From: Juglans regia | Lineage: Eukaryota; Streptophyta; Magnoliopsida; Fagales; Juglandaceae | Direction: 5' to 3' | DNA length: 64,000 nt | Assembly (NCBI RefSeq): GCF_001411555.2 | Contig: NC_049912.1 | Location: 17,220,341-17,284,340, forward strand | Shown: piece by piece, positions 1-9,704 of the stretch | How the letters are laid out: each line of letters starts with the position of its first letter | Position numbering within the stretch: position 1 is the first letter of the stretch | Notes under the pieces: model-generated | The model's database searches: none | Seen by the model: only the letters and a program-made list of their open reading frames with translations | Told to the model about the DNA's origin: nothing | Position numbers and translations under genes: made by a program

Positions 1-504
1 ATAAATTCAGAAAAATCCACCGTTGCTGAACTAGAGATAGGACCTCCTAATCATTCGCTTGGGAAGTGGTTGACATTAAAATCATCCCCAATACACCAAG
101 GCTCCATAAGCTACAATGACTAGCCAATTCATCCCACAGGCCTTTTCTCGCAATATTAGAACTAGGACCATAAACACTGGCAAAGGACAATTGATAACTA
201 TCTTCCACATTCTTGAAAGAAATGCCCCCCGCATATTCCCCAACACACTCATTCGTCTTTTCCACCACCCTTTTATCCCACATAACCAAGATGCCTCCCG
301 ATGCCTCTTTAGTCGGCAAATACAACCACCCCCACTTGACAACAATTCCACAAACTCCGTATTATGGTAGGGGAGATGAGCTTCAATATTGTCTCTTGTA
401 AACATACAACATCTATTTTCCAGCCATGAAGCTGATTTCTTACTTGGTGCACTTCTCTACTCGTTCAGCCCCTTTACATTACACGAGACAATCTTGAGCT
501 TCAT
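1..504 (-). pseudogene. LINE ORF2, N-terminal endonuclease fragment
   Basis: Minus-strand remains of the apurinic endonuclease domain that opens ORF2 of plant L1-type LINEs. The apparent start codon is at 504-502 and begins MKLKIVSCNVKGLNE, a typical LINE ORF2 opening. Further in, SGGILVMW and SFASVYGP (about 200-320) and GDDFNVNHFP (about 40-75) are the conserved endonuclease blocks, but they lie in different frames, so frameshifts and stops have accumulated. The copy runs off the left edge; reverse transcriptase would lie outside. It appears to continue from the ORF1 remnants at 1212-1830 and 3324-3950, with other elements between. The endonuclease identity is firm; the link to the ORF1 pieces is inferred from order, strand and spacing. 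Confidence 0.75.
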
Positions 505-516
505 AAAACCACCAAT

Positions 517-1203
517 TAGGGGTGAAAATTTTTCTTTTGGACCGAGAAAACCAATCGGACCAATTAAGAGATTGGTCGGTCTCGGTCCAAGAAAATAAAG
601 AATTTGAATTTTCGGTCCGGTCTTGGTTTAGGGTTTTTTCACACCGAACTGGACCAAATTTAATATATAAATTTTTAAATAATTTTTTATATGATATTTA
701 TAATTTTTTTAAGCAGTTATATAAATTAAAACCAAGTAGTTATGTAATTTTTTTCTTACTAATTTTAAGTAATTATTTAATTCTCTTCTAACCTAATTAT
801 TTATGCTTAGATTATATAAAAATTAAAGGTTAAGAATTTTAAGACAAAGTATTAATTATTAATTATTGATAGTGCACATACTATTAGCATTATTAATTTA
901 TTATACTTGATTAAAATACTTATTTAGTTAAGTATATACTTAACTTAGATAACTTAGATTATATCATTCACTTGATTTTTTTTTTTATCATTATATAGAG
1001 TTTATCGTCAAAAACTTGAAAAAAAAAGAAGAAAAATGGCCTGGACCGAAATACCCAGATAAGACCTACCGGACCAAACCAAAGCGGTTTGGTCTAGTCC
1101 AAAGTCCTTATCGGTCCGGTTTGGATTTTTGGTGGACCAAAAAAATCGGTCATGTCCAAAATTTTCCTCCAAGACCAATCGAACTGGACCATTTGCACCC
1201 CTA
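517..1203. mobile_element. Non-autonomous hAT element, GGTCC-rich family (copy 1)
   Basis: A 687-bp element starting TAGGGGTGAAAAT and ending ATTTGCACCCCTA, so the ends are inverted repeats. It is flanked by a perfect 8-bp target duplication, CCACCAAT, at 509-516 and 1204-1211. Subterminal regions are rich in GGTCC/GGACC and CCGGTCC motifs; the centre is very AT-rich and codes for nothing recognisable. The 8-bp duplication and end sequence are typical of hAT transposons. It sits between ORF1 and ORF2 of the older LINE. Related copies lie at 23724-24533, 50765-51481 and 47542-53693. Confidence 0.88.
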
Positions 1204-1211
1204 CCACCAAT

Positions 1212-1830
1212 GTTGCCCTGCCATCCTACCACGAGTCGCACTTCCTTCATAATTCACCAAACAAGTAAGTCTCTTTAATTCCCTTTCCCTTTTCTTGGCT
1301 GAATGGCTTTCCGTGTTTGAATTGGAATGTCCAGCTTCAATAGCTGCAAGTAAGGCCAGGAATTGATCTTCAAAACCAATACAGGGGTGTCCTACACAGT
1401 TGAATCTCCTTGGCTTTAAGTAATACCCAATCTGGTGCTAGTATCTGATCATTCAGCGGGAGCAGTGAATTCAAAGGGGTAGGCTCATCCCAAGGATCAT
1501 CAACACCAATGTCCATACCATCTGGCTACCTCCACAGCCTTATTGTGTTACGAGGCTATGGGCATGAAAATTATCAAGGTACCAGCATTGATTTGGATGT
1601 CCGTTGCACCCAGTGTCTCAGTACTGTCCACCATCAGCATCTCAGTATTCATTTCAAGTTCATCTTGTTCAGACACACCAGCTATATGACTTCCAAATCT
1701 GGCAGAGATGCTCCCCAGCTCATTTTGGCCCTTTTCCACTGCCCAAGAACCTTCCTACATCCGAAACAGCCATTCTCGGCTTCTAACTCTGGCAACCCAT
1801 TTGACTAGGTCCCACCCACCAGATCGCCTA
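1212..1830 (-). pseudogene. LINE ORF1 C-terminal remnant
   Basis: Minus-strand sequence that ends, just before the hAT element, with a basic stretch resembling KKRERELKRLTCLVNY. That is how many plant LINE ORF1 proteins finish shortly before ORF2. Upstream the frame is interrupted by stops and shifts; one 63-residue open piece lies at 1548-1739. No zinc knuckle is visible in this piece. Position and strand place it between the ORF1 N-terminal remnant (3324-3950) and the ORF2 start at 504. The assignment rests on this context and the basic tail, so it is moderate. Confidence 0.45.
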
Positions 1831-1869
1831 CTCCTGGCAATGGGTTCTATGTGGTCCCCGGACAATGAT

Positions 1870-2894
1870 TAGATGACGTCAGCGTGTCTTTGCCGTTAAC
1901 ATATGCAGGACTCGTTTCAGGTGGCTTGGGTGAAGAAGTTGATCCATCTGCTCTGAACTTAGAACATTGATCTGGGCTTCATTTGCTCTAGTAATCACTT
2001 GGTTGTTTCCAGGTCCAGGCTTGCTGCTCTTCCAATTTGCTGGTTTTCCGTGTAGTTTCTGGCAGGTTTCTCAGGTATGGCGTGGCTTATTGCAATAGTC
2101 ACACCATACTCGAGATTTTTTTTATTGGGATATGACCGCTGTATAGAGGCATTAGCAGCAGCCAAAACAGTAAGAATAGCAGCAACCAAAGCCGAGTTCT
2201 CCACTGTTCCTTCAGCCCCTTTTTTCTTTAGCATAACATTCCAACGACAATCTTCATGTCTCACTTCAGAAAATACCTCTCCGATTGGAGGCAGAGGTTG
2301 TCTACCAGAGTCCTCCCCCTGACTTCATCAAACTCATCATCAAGTCCAACCAAGAATTAAAAAATTCTTGTATTTTCCACCATCTTCTTGTTGTAGTTGC
2401 AATCATCAGGGCTCTTCCATTCATAATCATTTAATAGATGCAAGTCCTGCCACAGTCCCTTAAGGACATTAAAATACTTAGTCACACTGTCTTCCCCTTG
2501 TTGGGTCTTGCCGATTTTTTGCTGCAATTCATAAATCTGATAATAATTTCCAAGGTCAGAATACATCCGACTAACATTATACCAGAGTTCTTTTGCAGTA
2601 GGATAGCACATATAATTAGCGCTAATATCTTCATCCATTGCATTCATAAGCCAAGCCATAATCATGGAATTTTCAGCATCCCATATAGCATATGACGGGG
2701 TCTGCTCTGTCAGGGGCCTTAGTTTCAACAGTAAGGTAATCACCTCTCCCACGGATATGCATTCGAACTGACTGAGACCATATCAAGAAGTTGGCTTCAT
2801 TGAGACGTATATTTGTGATTTGGACTGAATGGGGTTTGGTATGGGCTACTTTGGTTTCAGTTTTGGTGTTGACCATTGGTTCAGGTCTGGCCAT
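1870..2894 (-). pseudogene. Ty1/copia gag pseudogene
   Basis: Remains of a copia-type Gag. The N-terminal part (2894-2673) includes the typical segment RLNEANFLIWSQSVRMHIRG. A frame change near 2700 leads into the UBN2-type gag core (about 2740-2357: ENSMIMAWLMNAM, TAKELWYNV, YQIYELQQKI). Farther on, a CX2CX4HX4C zinc knuckle is readable at about 2063-2103, but a TGA stop lies inside it. The sequence then changes character near 1870-1900 without any protease, integrase or reverse transcriptase, so most of the element is missing. Its own LTR and primer-binding site are at 2971-3228. Confidence 0.75.
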
Positions 2895-2970
2895 AATGGA
2901 GGCTGAACAGGGTTAAGGCAATAATGCCTAGGTTTAGAGGCTATGACTGCCGAAAGGAAAAGAAAACCAG

Positions 2971-2983
2971 GCTCTTGATACCA
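2971..2983 (-). promoter_or_regulatory. Primer-binding site of the copia remnant
   Basis: Minus strand reads TGGTATCAAGAGC, one inserted base away from the usual TGGTATCAGAGC complementary to initiator Met-tRNA. It lies two bases inside the LTR and upstream of the gag remnant, as expected. Confidence 0.7.
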
Positions 2984-2985
2984 TC

Positions 2986-3228
2986 TAGAAGTGGAGAAGA
3001 ATTGGAATAGTATTTCTTATTTTTTATTTCTTATTTTTTTAAAATAAGGTACAATCCGTATGTCTTATAGGCTACAAGGATAAGCTAAAAGGAAAGAATA
3101 ACAAAAGGAAAGAATGACAATTGCTAACAAATCTCCTAGAATCTCTCCTAAGAATATTTACATAATTACAGAAATTTCTCCTATAATCCAGGGAGAGTTG
3201 ACTGGATAAATTTGGAAACTTTCCAACA
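2986..3228 (-). repeat. Copia LTR (single copy)
   Basis: Read on the minus strand this begins TGTTGGAAAGTTTCC at 3228 and runs about 243 bp to near 2986, directly before a primer-binding site. TGTTGGA is a common start for plant copia LTRs. The expected terminal CA is altered here. No second LTR copy is visible at the far side of the gag remnant, so the 3' end was lost. The + side neighbour (3229 onward) looks like LINE ORF1. Confidence 0.65.
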
Positions 3229-3323
3229 GTTTGACCTGCTAGCTTTGGGTCAAACAAGTTTTTATGGGCTGGGCTGTTGATTTACCTTTCTCAGCCCGAG
3301 TATACTCCTTTGTTGGCCCAGTT

Positions 3324-3950
3324 TTATATTGTATCTTTATTCGGCCCGCTTTTGCCCAAGCCTGAAGATTTCGGACCCAAGCCCAAGCCCATTGCCTTAT
3401 CCACCCGCTGGATCATGGAATTAACCGACCGTCTTAACTTTAACAAGTCTTGTTTATGAAAGGAAAGATCTTCAGCCTTCTCTGCATCTCCTCTCTTGGT
3501 CAAGGAGCCTCTTACCATTTTGATATTACTTCTGCAGGCTTGAGCAGGTGGCGCATGTCTCCGTGCTTTCTCCACAACAGCTACCTCCTTTGCCTTCGAA
3601 AACCCAGAATTGCCCTTCACCCTGAGTACTGGTGCTGCTGCAAATCCTAGCCCACTTATTTCTAGTTCATCACTGCTGGCAACAAGACCCGGTGACCGAA
3701 CCACCTCTGCGTAAGGACTTACGCTCAACTTTCATCAAGATCGGCACTTTCTGGGTGTGTTTTGAAACCTTGACAAACCAACTTTTCTCCCCTTTTCTAA
3801 GCTGCCATAAGCTTCCTGCATTGCAACCACCATCTTTTCCATCCTTTTCCCCCTCCATTTCTTCAGGTATGAAAACAAAGTTCCGTCTGCCACCACCGCC
3901 ATATTCCACTAGCGCCATACATCGACCTTGAGCAATGGAACATCTTTAAG
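3324..3950 (-). pseudogene. LINE ORF1 N-terminal remnant
   Basis: Minus-strand coding remnant broken across frames. At about 3918-3670 one frame reads VEYGGGGRRNFVFIPE, a Gly/Arg segment I associate with LINE ORF1 N-termini of woody plants. At 3728-3324 a second frame gives 134 open residues (SGLGFAAAPVLRVKG, then Lys/Arg-rich sequence). The copia LTR begins at 3228, so ORF1 seems split by the copia insertion, with its C-terminus at 1212-1830. No intact domain is visible, and the family call is from resemblance only. Confidence 0.45.
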
Positions 3951-5111
3951 ATATGTAACTTCTATTACCATCCCGTGAGGTTGCAATGAACTGGTGCTAT
4001 AACCATGAAATGATGCTATAAGCAAGATTCAGTGGTTGTTTTCTATGCAACCAATTTATATCCCTTATTTTTTTGTTTTTGTAGGATGTGATTTACTGTG
4101 GAGCAGTAGGATACATATAGGTTCGTGGGAAGTGGCTTCATTGTTCTACAGGCCTGATAGCATTTTTATCTGTGAGATATAATTGTAAAACAAAACCTCT
4201 GAGATAATATCTTGTTTATGTTATGGAAGTCTGTAATAACTTTCAGGGGAAATATAATTTGTCGGGTTCCGTACCAAGGAGTTTCTGAGAAATATAGGAC
4301 CAGGAGACGATCATTAACTAAAAAAGCTGGGATACAACTAGCCGAGTGGGATAGTCTGTTTTGATGGTTGAAGGAATCAAAGGTCCTTTAGATTGTTACC
4401 TCCTTTGTAGCCGAAGAACAAGTATAAGATGCCCACCAGTTGTGCAGAACTGCTACTTTTGAGAAGATCTTTTGATGGCTGAAGAGAATTTTATGGGCTA
4501 GATGGCCCACAATTTTTTCATTAAAGTTGAAAATATTAGGTGCGATCTTGCAATTTTTTTAATTGTTCCCATCTCAGAAGCTATACTTTCTTGGATTCCT
4601 CATTCTTTTCTTTGTTTTGTGTCTTTTGACGGCCAAGAGACTTGATTTCTGGACCATTTTAATTAGTGACATTTTCTAGTTTTTTCCTAGTTAGAATGAA
4701 ATACAGCTTCCAGTATAGGTGGAGTTCTATTTATGTTCTTGTTGGATAGATTTTTGTGATAGAAGATAGTGTTTTTACTTCCACAACTGTCTTAATTGGG
4801 CATGCCGAGTGAATTACGAAATTTACCCTCCAGTAGGAAGGAGCACTACATTATGTGGAAATCTTTTCATCCCCACTTAAGAGGGTTTTTAATGTCGCTG
4901 CTTGTTTCTTTTTATAGCCTATATGGAGGGATAACAATGCCTCTGAGAAAAGTTAATCAGCACGATCAAGCATGGTGGGTAATTTTTATGATGCATTAGT
5001 TGACCAAAATCTAAAACATTTAGCTTGTATGAATCAGAGAACTCATGCGAAATGTCCTTCCAAAGACTACTGGAAATGGTATATCATTATTATCTCCTTG
5101 TTTTTCTTTAG
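3951..5111. other. Non-coding, probable intron or upstream region of the host gene
   Basis: T-rich single-copy-looking sequence with no convincing coding exon. Short open stretches such as 4796-4999 show no recognisable domain. It may be part of a long first intron of the Lys/Glu-rich gene downstream, because that gene's first visible exon opens with a splice acceptor at 7053. Confidence 0.4.
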
Positions 5112-5129
5112 GGTATAATTTCAAGATTT

Positions 5130-5243
5130 TATTTTTTGATAAGTAAAATAACATTTTATTGAAAGTAGTAAGTAGGCATAGCCCAAGTACACTGGAGGTA
5201 TACAACCAGCATACACCTAGGTACAAAGTTAGGAGCTAGAAAA
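5130..5243 (-). mobile_element. 5'-truncated LINE tail with 18-bp target duplication
   Basis: A 114-bp insertion whose minus strand ends in an A/T-rich tail (ACTTATCAAAAAATA-type), typical of plant LINE 3' ends. It is bounded by identical 18-bp copies of GGTATAATTTCAAGATTT at 5112-5129 and 5244-5261. Severe 5' truncation plus a long target duplication is the normal product of target-primed reverse transcription. The perfect duplication suggests a fairly recent insertion. Confidence 0.85.
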
Positions 5244-5809
5244 GGTATAATTTCAAGATTTAGGGAAGGCATTGGCTATATATATTGATGGATCAGCATT
5301 TCAGAGGCATTTGACAACAGCATCTTCCTTAGTTCAAGATGATAGGTTACAGTTTTGTTTATTGAAATATGGTATTCAGGAATGTTCTAACTTGCCAGCA
5401 AATTGAAGATGATTGTTGTTTAGGAGGATTTGCATATCGTATTGGTCTACTTCCAATTGGCTTTCTTTCCTATTTTAAGGCTTCTTTTTCTTTTCCTTTC
5501 TTTTCTTATCTTCATTTCTTTATGGGGCTCTACTTGTATATTTTCAACATAGATGTCATTAATGCCGAGCAGTTGTTGGTTCCAATGTGGAAGCCAAACA
5601 ATAGAAGCTCTCAGGTTAGAGTTGTGCTATCTTCTAGCCGGTGTGTAAACACACCGCTTGTTGTGGGATCTATTAGAGTTATAGAAAGAGAAAACCTTCC
5701 TGTAGGTGTCTCCTACAACCTGCATATATCGGAACCCAATGGCAAGTTGCCACGTGTGCGGTACATGAAGACACGATAGAGATGCGCAAACAGGGAGTAA
5801 GCTCTCTCG

Positions 5810-5951
5810 AACGAAAACACTCCCTCTCTCTGCTATCTCTGCTCTCTCGATCCCAAAAGGCGATAACCCTCCCTTGCTCGACGAAAACACTCCCTCTCTC
5901 TGTGCTCTCGAGCTCTCTCGATCCCGAAAGGCGAAAACCCTCCTTTGCACG
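5810..5951 (+). repeat. 71-bp tandem duplication, CT-rich
   Basis: Two adjacent copies of a CT-rich unit with the core CGAAAACACTCCCTCTCTCT and GCTCTCTCGATCCC, at about 5810-5880 and 5881-5951. It lies inside the probable Mutator-like element and resembles a 5' untranslated leader. A GA-rich microsatellite follows at about 6200-6380. Confidence 0.7.
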
Positions 5952-6199
5952 ATGGAACCTCACTCTCTCGGAATCTCTGATTTTGAAGGTTATGCTCTGA
6001 ACTCTCACTCCCATCTTCGTCACTCTCCTTCCCTTGTGACCCGGGAATGACCTCCGAGGTAGTGCCGCCACGAAACCTGCAAGAAAGACGTTGATGTAGT
6101 GCCATTTGGATTTGGATTGAAATTTTTCTTCTCTTGACAGTAGATTAGGGTTTTATTTTTTCTAATCCCTAATTTTTGGTGGTTTATTTTTTCTCGAAG

Positions 6200-6348
6200 T
6201 AGAGAGAGAGAATGAGAGAGAGAGAGAGAGAGATTCTGAACTTCGTCTTAGGGTTTTCGAGGAGATCGAAGGAGAGAGAGGGAAGGAGAGAGAGATTCTA
6301 AAGACAGGTTCAGGGTTTTCGTGAGGGAGAGGGAAGGAGACAGATCGA

Positions 6349-6380
<32 letters not shown>
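6200..6380. repeat. GA-rich microsatellite tract
   Basis: Runs of GAGAGA are interspersed with AGGGTTTTCG-like segments. Open frames across it are Ser/Leu or Arg/Glu repeats produced by the simple sequence and are not genes. Confidence 0.85.
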
Positions 6381-6381
<1 letters not shown>

Positions 6382-6539
6382 ATTCAGCTCGAGCGGGAAG
6401 GGGAGAGAGCAGTGATCCCATGCTTTGTGTGTTACACGGTATAAGATGGAACACCTACGTGGCAGCTCATAATTTGTCTCCAATAAATGCCGTTTATAGG
6501 TGCCACCGGCCCGAAGAGGAATTGTTATAGAAAAGATCA

Positions 6540-7053
6540 AAACACCGATACTTTTTTATGCTAGATAAAGTGGAAGGATTCCGCATCAAAGCTATGCTTG
6601 GTGTGTCAATAACTATAGGCTTACAATTAGATTTGTTCTTCACTTTAATGCTTTATGGGCCTTTCCATAGTATAGATAATTATTAATTGGTTTAAATGTA
6701 TGGATTTCCTTGTCTCAAATAAGCTAGAGGGCATTGTAGGACAATGTTATGTATTGGCCATAAGAGTTCTCTCCAGCCTTCATTTGTTGTGGTGGTTATT
6801 GTTTGCCATGTCTTCCTTTGCTGTTGTTTGTCGCTATACTGCAGTTTGGAATCTTCTCAGCATTCATTTTATCTAGAGCCTTGTGTAAATTGTTGCTGAT
6901 GATATATTTACTTCATTGGGGAAAAATAGATCATATAATGGAAAACTATCTGTTACTTTCTGCAGCCTTGATGGATTCTTTGTAATTCCGTAATATATTC
7001 TCCTAGTATTTTAGAAAAGCATTTTCTTACTATTGCTTTCTCATGCTTCACAG
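6540..7053 (+). other. Intron sequence upstream of the first visible host exon
   Basis: T-rich sequence ending in a clear splice acceptor, with a pyrimidine-rich stretch before TTCACAG at 7047-7053. No coding signal is seen within it. Confidence 0.6.
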
Positions 7054-8026
7054 GAAAAGCAGAGAGAGAAGAAGCATAAAAAGGAGAAAAGGGACAAAGA
7101 GAAAAGAGAGACTGATAAAAGTGATGGTAAGCATAGAGAAAAGAAAGACAAGAAGGACAAGCATAGAGATAAAAAGAAGGAGAAGGAGAAGGACAGAGAT
7201 AAAGATAAGGAGAAAAACAGTACCCCAGATGAGAAGAGACTACCGGGTCAAACTGGAGAAAAACTCGTTCAAAAAGATGAAAACAAAATTAAAAATAATA
7301 TTTCTGATGAGAAAAGATTTTCTGGGCAGTTTGCAGGTTACAATGCAAAGAAACTCAGCGAGAGCCGCCATATGGCAGAGGAGAAGAAGGATTCTAAATT
7401 TGTGGAGGAGTTGGGCAGGAGGATTAAAGATGATGACAGAGCAACTGAGAGCAAGTTGGTTGAGAAGTTTGCAAAAATGGATCAAAGAAAGGATGAGGGG
7501 ACAGCCAAATTGCTGGCTAAAGGTACTGGCATTTGGGCTGAAGGCAAGGAGAAGAACAAGAGGGTTGATGATAGAAAGGTGGATGGTCAAGGAATTAAAG
7601 GTGAAGGAAGATTTAGTGGGAATTCAATGGTTCCGAGTCCTGCTGTGGTTTTTCAAACTAGAATTGGAGGGATTTCTAGGCCGTTCGAGAAAAATGTTGA
7701 GAGAAGTGTGGAAGAGACGGAAAAGGCCAAAGAAAAGGAAGGTGATCATAAACGGGGGGATAAACGCAAGGATAAAGATCGAGAGAAAAAGAGCCATGGG
7801 AAGGATAAGGACAGGGACAAAGAGAAGAAAAAGGAGGAGAAAACAAAGGGGAAAATTGACCATAAGAGTACAGAACACGATAAATTAAAAGATGTCAACA
7901 AGAGTGATCTTATCAGTAGCCATAATGCTAAAACCTTACAACTTCCCAAGGACAGCAACAAGAGTGCTGCTTCTGAGAAAAATCTCAAGAAACGGAAGGA
8001 AGTTGAGACGAATGGGGTTTTACATG
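7054..8026 (+). CDS. Lys/Glu-rich nuclear protein, large internal coding exon
   Basis: This exon opens after the acceptor at 7053 and ends at 8026 before GTGAGT, keeping one frame throughout (GAA codon first, last complete codon CAT, phase carried by one G). It encodes about 324 residues dominated by Lys, Glu, Asp and Arg, with nuclear-localisation-like clusters (KKHKKEKRDKEKRE at the start, DKDREKKSHGKDKDRDKEKKK near the end) and only a central stretch of ordinary composition (about 7600-7690, PSPAVVFQTRIGGISRPF). Plant databases often label such proteins 'myb-like protein X' or 'glutamic acid-rich protein' by composition, although no Myb domain is visible. No initiator Met is identified: family members begin in a separate short exon that I cannot find in this window. 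Function unknown. Confidence 0.85.
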
Positions 8027-8309
8027 GTGAGTTATTTTCACAATGAATCATGAATTGTTGCTGCCCAACCTTTGCTTTCAAGTTACATAGCCTTTAACCC
8101 TTTCTAGGATTGTTGTAACTATTATCCTTTTAAGACTTTGGTAGGTCTCGTGTTTTTCTTCTCCTTTCTTTTTTGTGGGTTAAAATTTGCTCCGAATTAA
8201 TTGCCAGTGATTCTTAAAATCACATTAAATTAATTTTTTCAAGCGGTTTCGAACTCTGATAATTTCCTTTTGCTGACAAGTGATACTTCATTTCTGAATT
8301 TTCTTACAG
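8027..8309 (+). other. Intron of the Lys/Glu-rich gene
   Basis: A 283-bp intron with GTGAGT donor at 8027 and acceptor TTTTCTTACAG ending at 8309. Joining the flanking exons restores a single frame with a split Ala codon. The body is T-rich, as plant introns are. Confidence 0.85.
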
Positions 8310-8791
8310 CCAGTGATCTTAGGCCCTATAAGTTGGCAAGAACCACGTCTTCCTCCCATCTATTTTCGGAAAATGGAAGGATATTGGAACCTTGTCAAAC
8401 TTCTGTCCTGAATGCTTCAGATAGGCATGGTGCAGCCAGTAATCCTAAGGCGGATGATATGGAACGCAAGATAAATGGCATTATAGATCAGTCATCTTCT
8501 GACTCAAAGAAGTCTACGTTTGTCACTGCACAAGCTGATCAGATTGCTCGAGTCTCTGCCAAGCCACCCCACCCAGATTCTAAATATCTAAGCGAGGTGT
8601 ATATGGTACCGAAAATGGGCGAATGGTCAGATTATGATGGCCAAGAATGGTTGTTTAGCAGCGGTGATTTTCAATCAGAGAAGTCCAAGGTGGAATCTTT
8701 AGGGGTTGAGGACACACCACAGGTATGGGATGAAGCTCTGAGAATAGAGTCTGCTGATGTTTGTGCCCTGCCGTATGTTATTCCTTACTGA
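8310..8791 (+). CDS. Lys/Glu-rich nuclear protein, terminal coding exon
   Basis: Terminal exon of the same gene, opening in phase with the preceding exon and stopping with TGA at 8789-8791. It encodes about 160 residues of more ordinary composition than the first exon. Two parts look conserved: an acidic aromatic segment, GEWSDYDGQEWLF, and the extreme C-terminus, VWDEALRIESADVCALPYVIPY shortened here to its key residues W, E-A-L-R-I-E-S-A-D and a final Y-V-I-P-Y. I recall this C-terminal pattern in uncharacterised plant homologues of the same architecture, so it probably carries the specific function while the charged exon is a disordered linker. Biochemical role is unknown. Confidence 0.85.
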
Positions 8792-9704
8792 TTTTAATGA
8801 TACAAATGGGCACTAATCATTGAAAATGGGCATGCTTCACCCTCCTGCTCTTGAGCTGGGAAAGAAACCCTTCATCAGGAACCCAACCAGAGAAGGTACA
8901 GCATCATCTGGCCCGTGGAGTTGGATTTTCGGATTTTCTTGATGCATTCTTTTGTATTGCACGCTGTTCCACAGGGTCATGTGGGTCAGTGCATGCCTTG
9001 TTCTTCGACTCGGTTCGTTGAACGTTTGCATGCTCCAGTGCAGCATTGGGACTAGATTGCGGACGGGAGGGGGGATTTTTGCCTCATGGCATCAGATCAT
9101 TAACTCATTCAAAATGGCATATTTCATACAAGGCAACTGCGGAAGGTTGCTTTGGATTTGAGAAAGGAGATGTATAAGCTCGTGCGATTTTATTATATTT
9201 ATGTAAGAGCTGAGCTTAGAAGTTGTCTAATCAGAATGTAAGGGAAACTAGATGTGGTCTCTACAACCCGGCCACAATTTTGATTTGTAACATACAACTC
9301 TTATTTACAAGAAATGTAAAATAGAGGAAAAGAAAGTAGTGGCATTCATTCATTTTCGGTCTCCTAATATTCTTAATCTGAGGGGACCCAATTTTTCAGG
9401 TAGGAAATATAATTCCTGTAAATAAAATGTTCTATTACAATTTGTAATCTTTAACTTAAATTTTGGCCATGAGTGGTTATAAAACTTTTGAGAATGTCTG
9501 AAATTTTTTTTGAGATTTATTGTTTATTGGGTTTTGAAAAAGCAGACCAAATTTTAATTTTAATTTTTTTTTGAAAATAAGTTCTATATTGAGGTTTGTG
9601 AAAGTGGATTAATGAAATTAAAAAGATGTTTGAATATCTAATTTAAAAATGTTTTTTTTTTTAGTACAAGTAAAAGTGGTTTTAATTTTGGGAAAAATTT
9701 CAAA
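8792..9704 (+). other. 3' untranslated region and flank of the host gene
   Basis: No further coding exon is supported. Candidate polyadenylation signals include AATAAA at 9421-9426. Beyond about 9300 the sequence is T-rich intergenic DNA. Confidence 0.5.

Larger units (their letters stand above)
5687..6523. mobile_element. Probable non-autonomous Mutator-like element
   Basis: About 837 bp bounded by GTTATAGAA (9 bp, extendable to 10 with a following A) at 5678-5686 and 6524-6532. Inside the ends are imperfect inverted repeats of about 60 bp: 5705-5764 matches the reverse complement of 6448-6507 at roughly 70% without gaps (shared blocks GGTG, CCTA, GCAT, TGCCACGT). Long inverted repeats and a 9-10 bp duplication fit Mutator-like elements. 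The interior is GC- and pyrimidine-rich, resembling captured 5' leader sequence. No transposase is present. The ends are degenerate, so the exact boundary may be off by a few bases. Confidence 0.6.

Noticed and set aside
5369..5779. 136-residue + strand open frame upstream of the host gene
   Set aside because: No recognisable domain, runs into the Mutator-like element, no splice context.
6162..6540. Ser/Leu-repeat open frames on the minus strand
   Set aside because: Products of the GA/CT microsatellite with no other coding evidence.
7043..7888. A second long open frame, Arg-rich, overlapping the host exon
   Set aside because: It is the +1 shadow of the Lys/Glu-rich exon; the purine-rich sequence keeps several frames open. 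Only the other frame joins across the intron.
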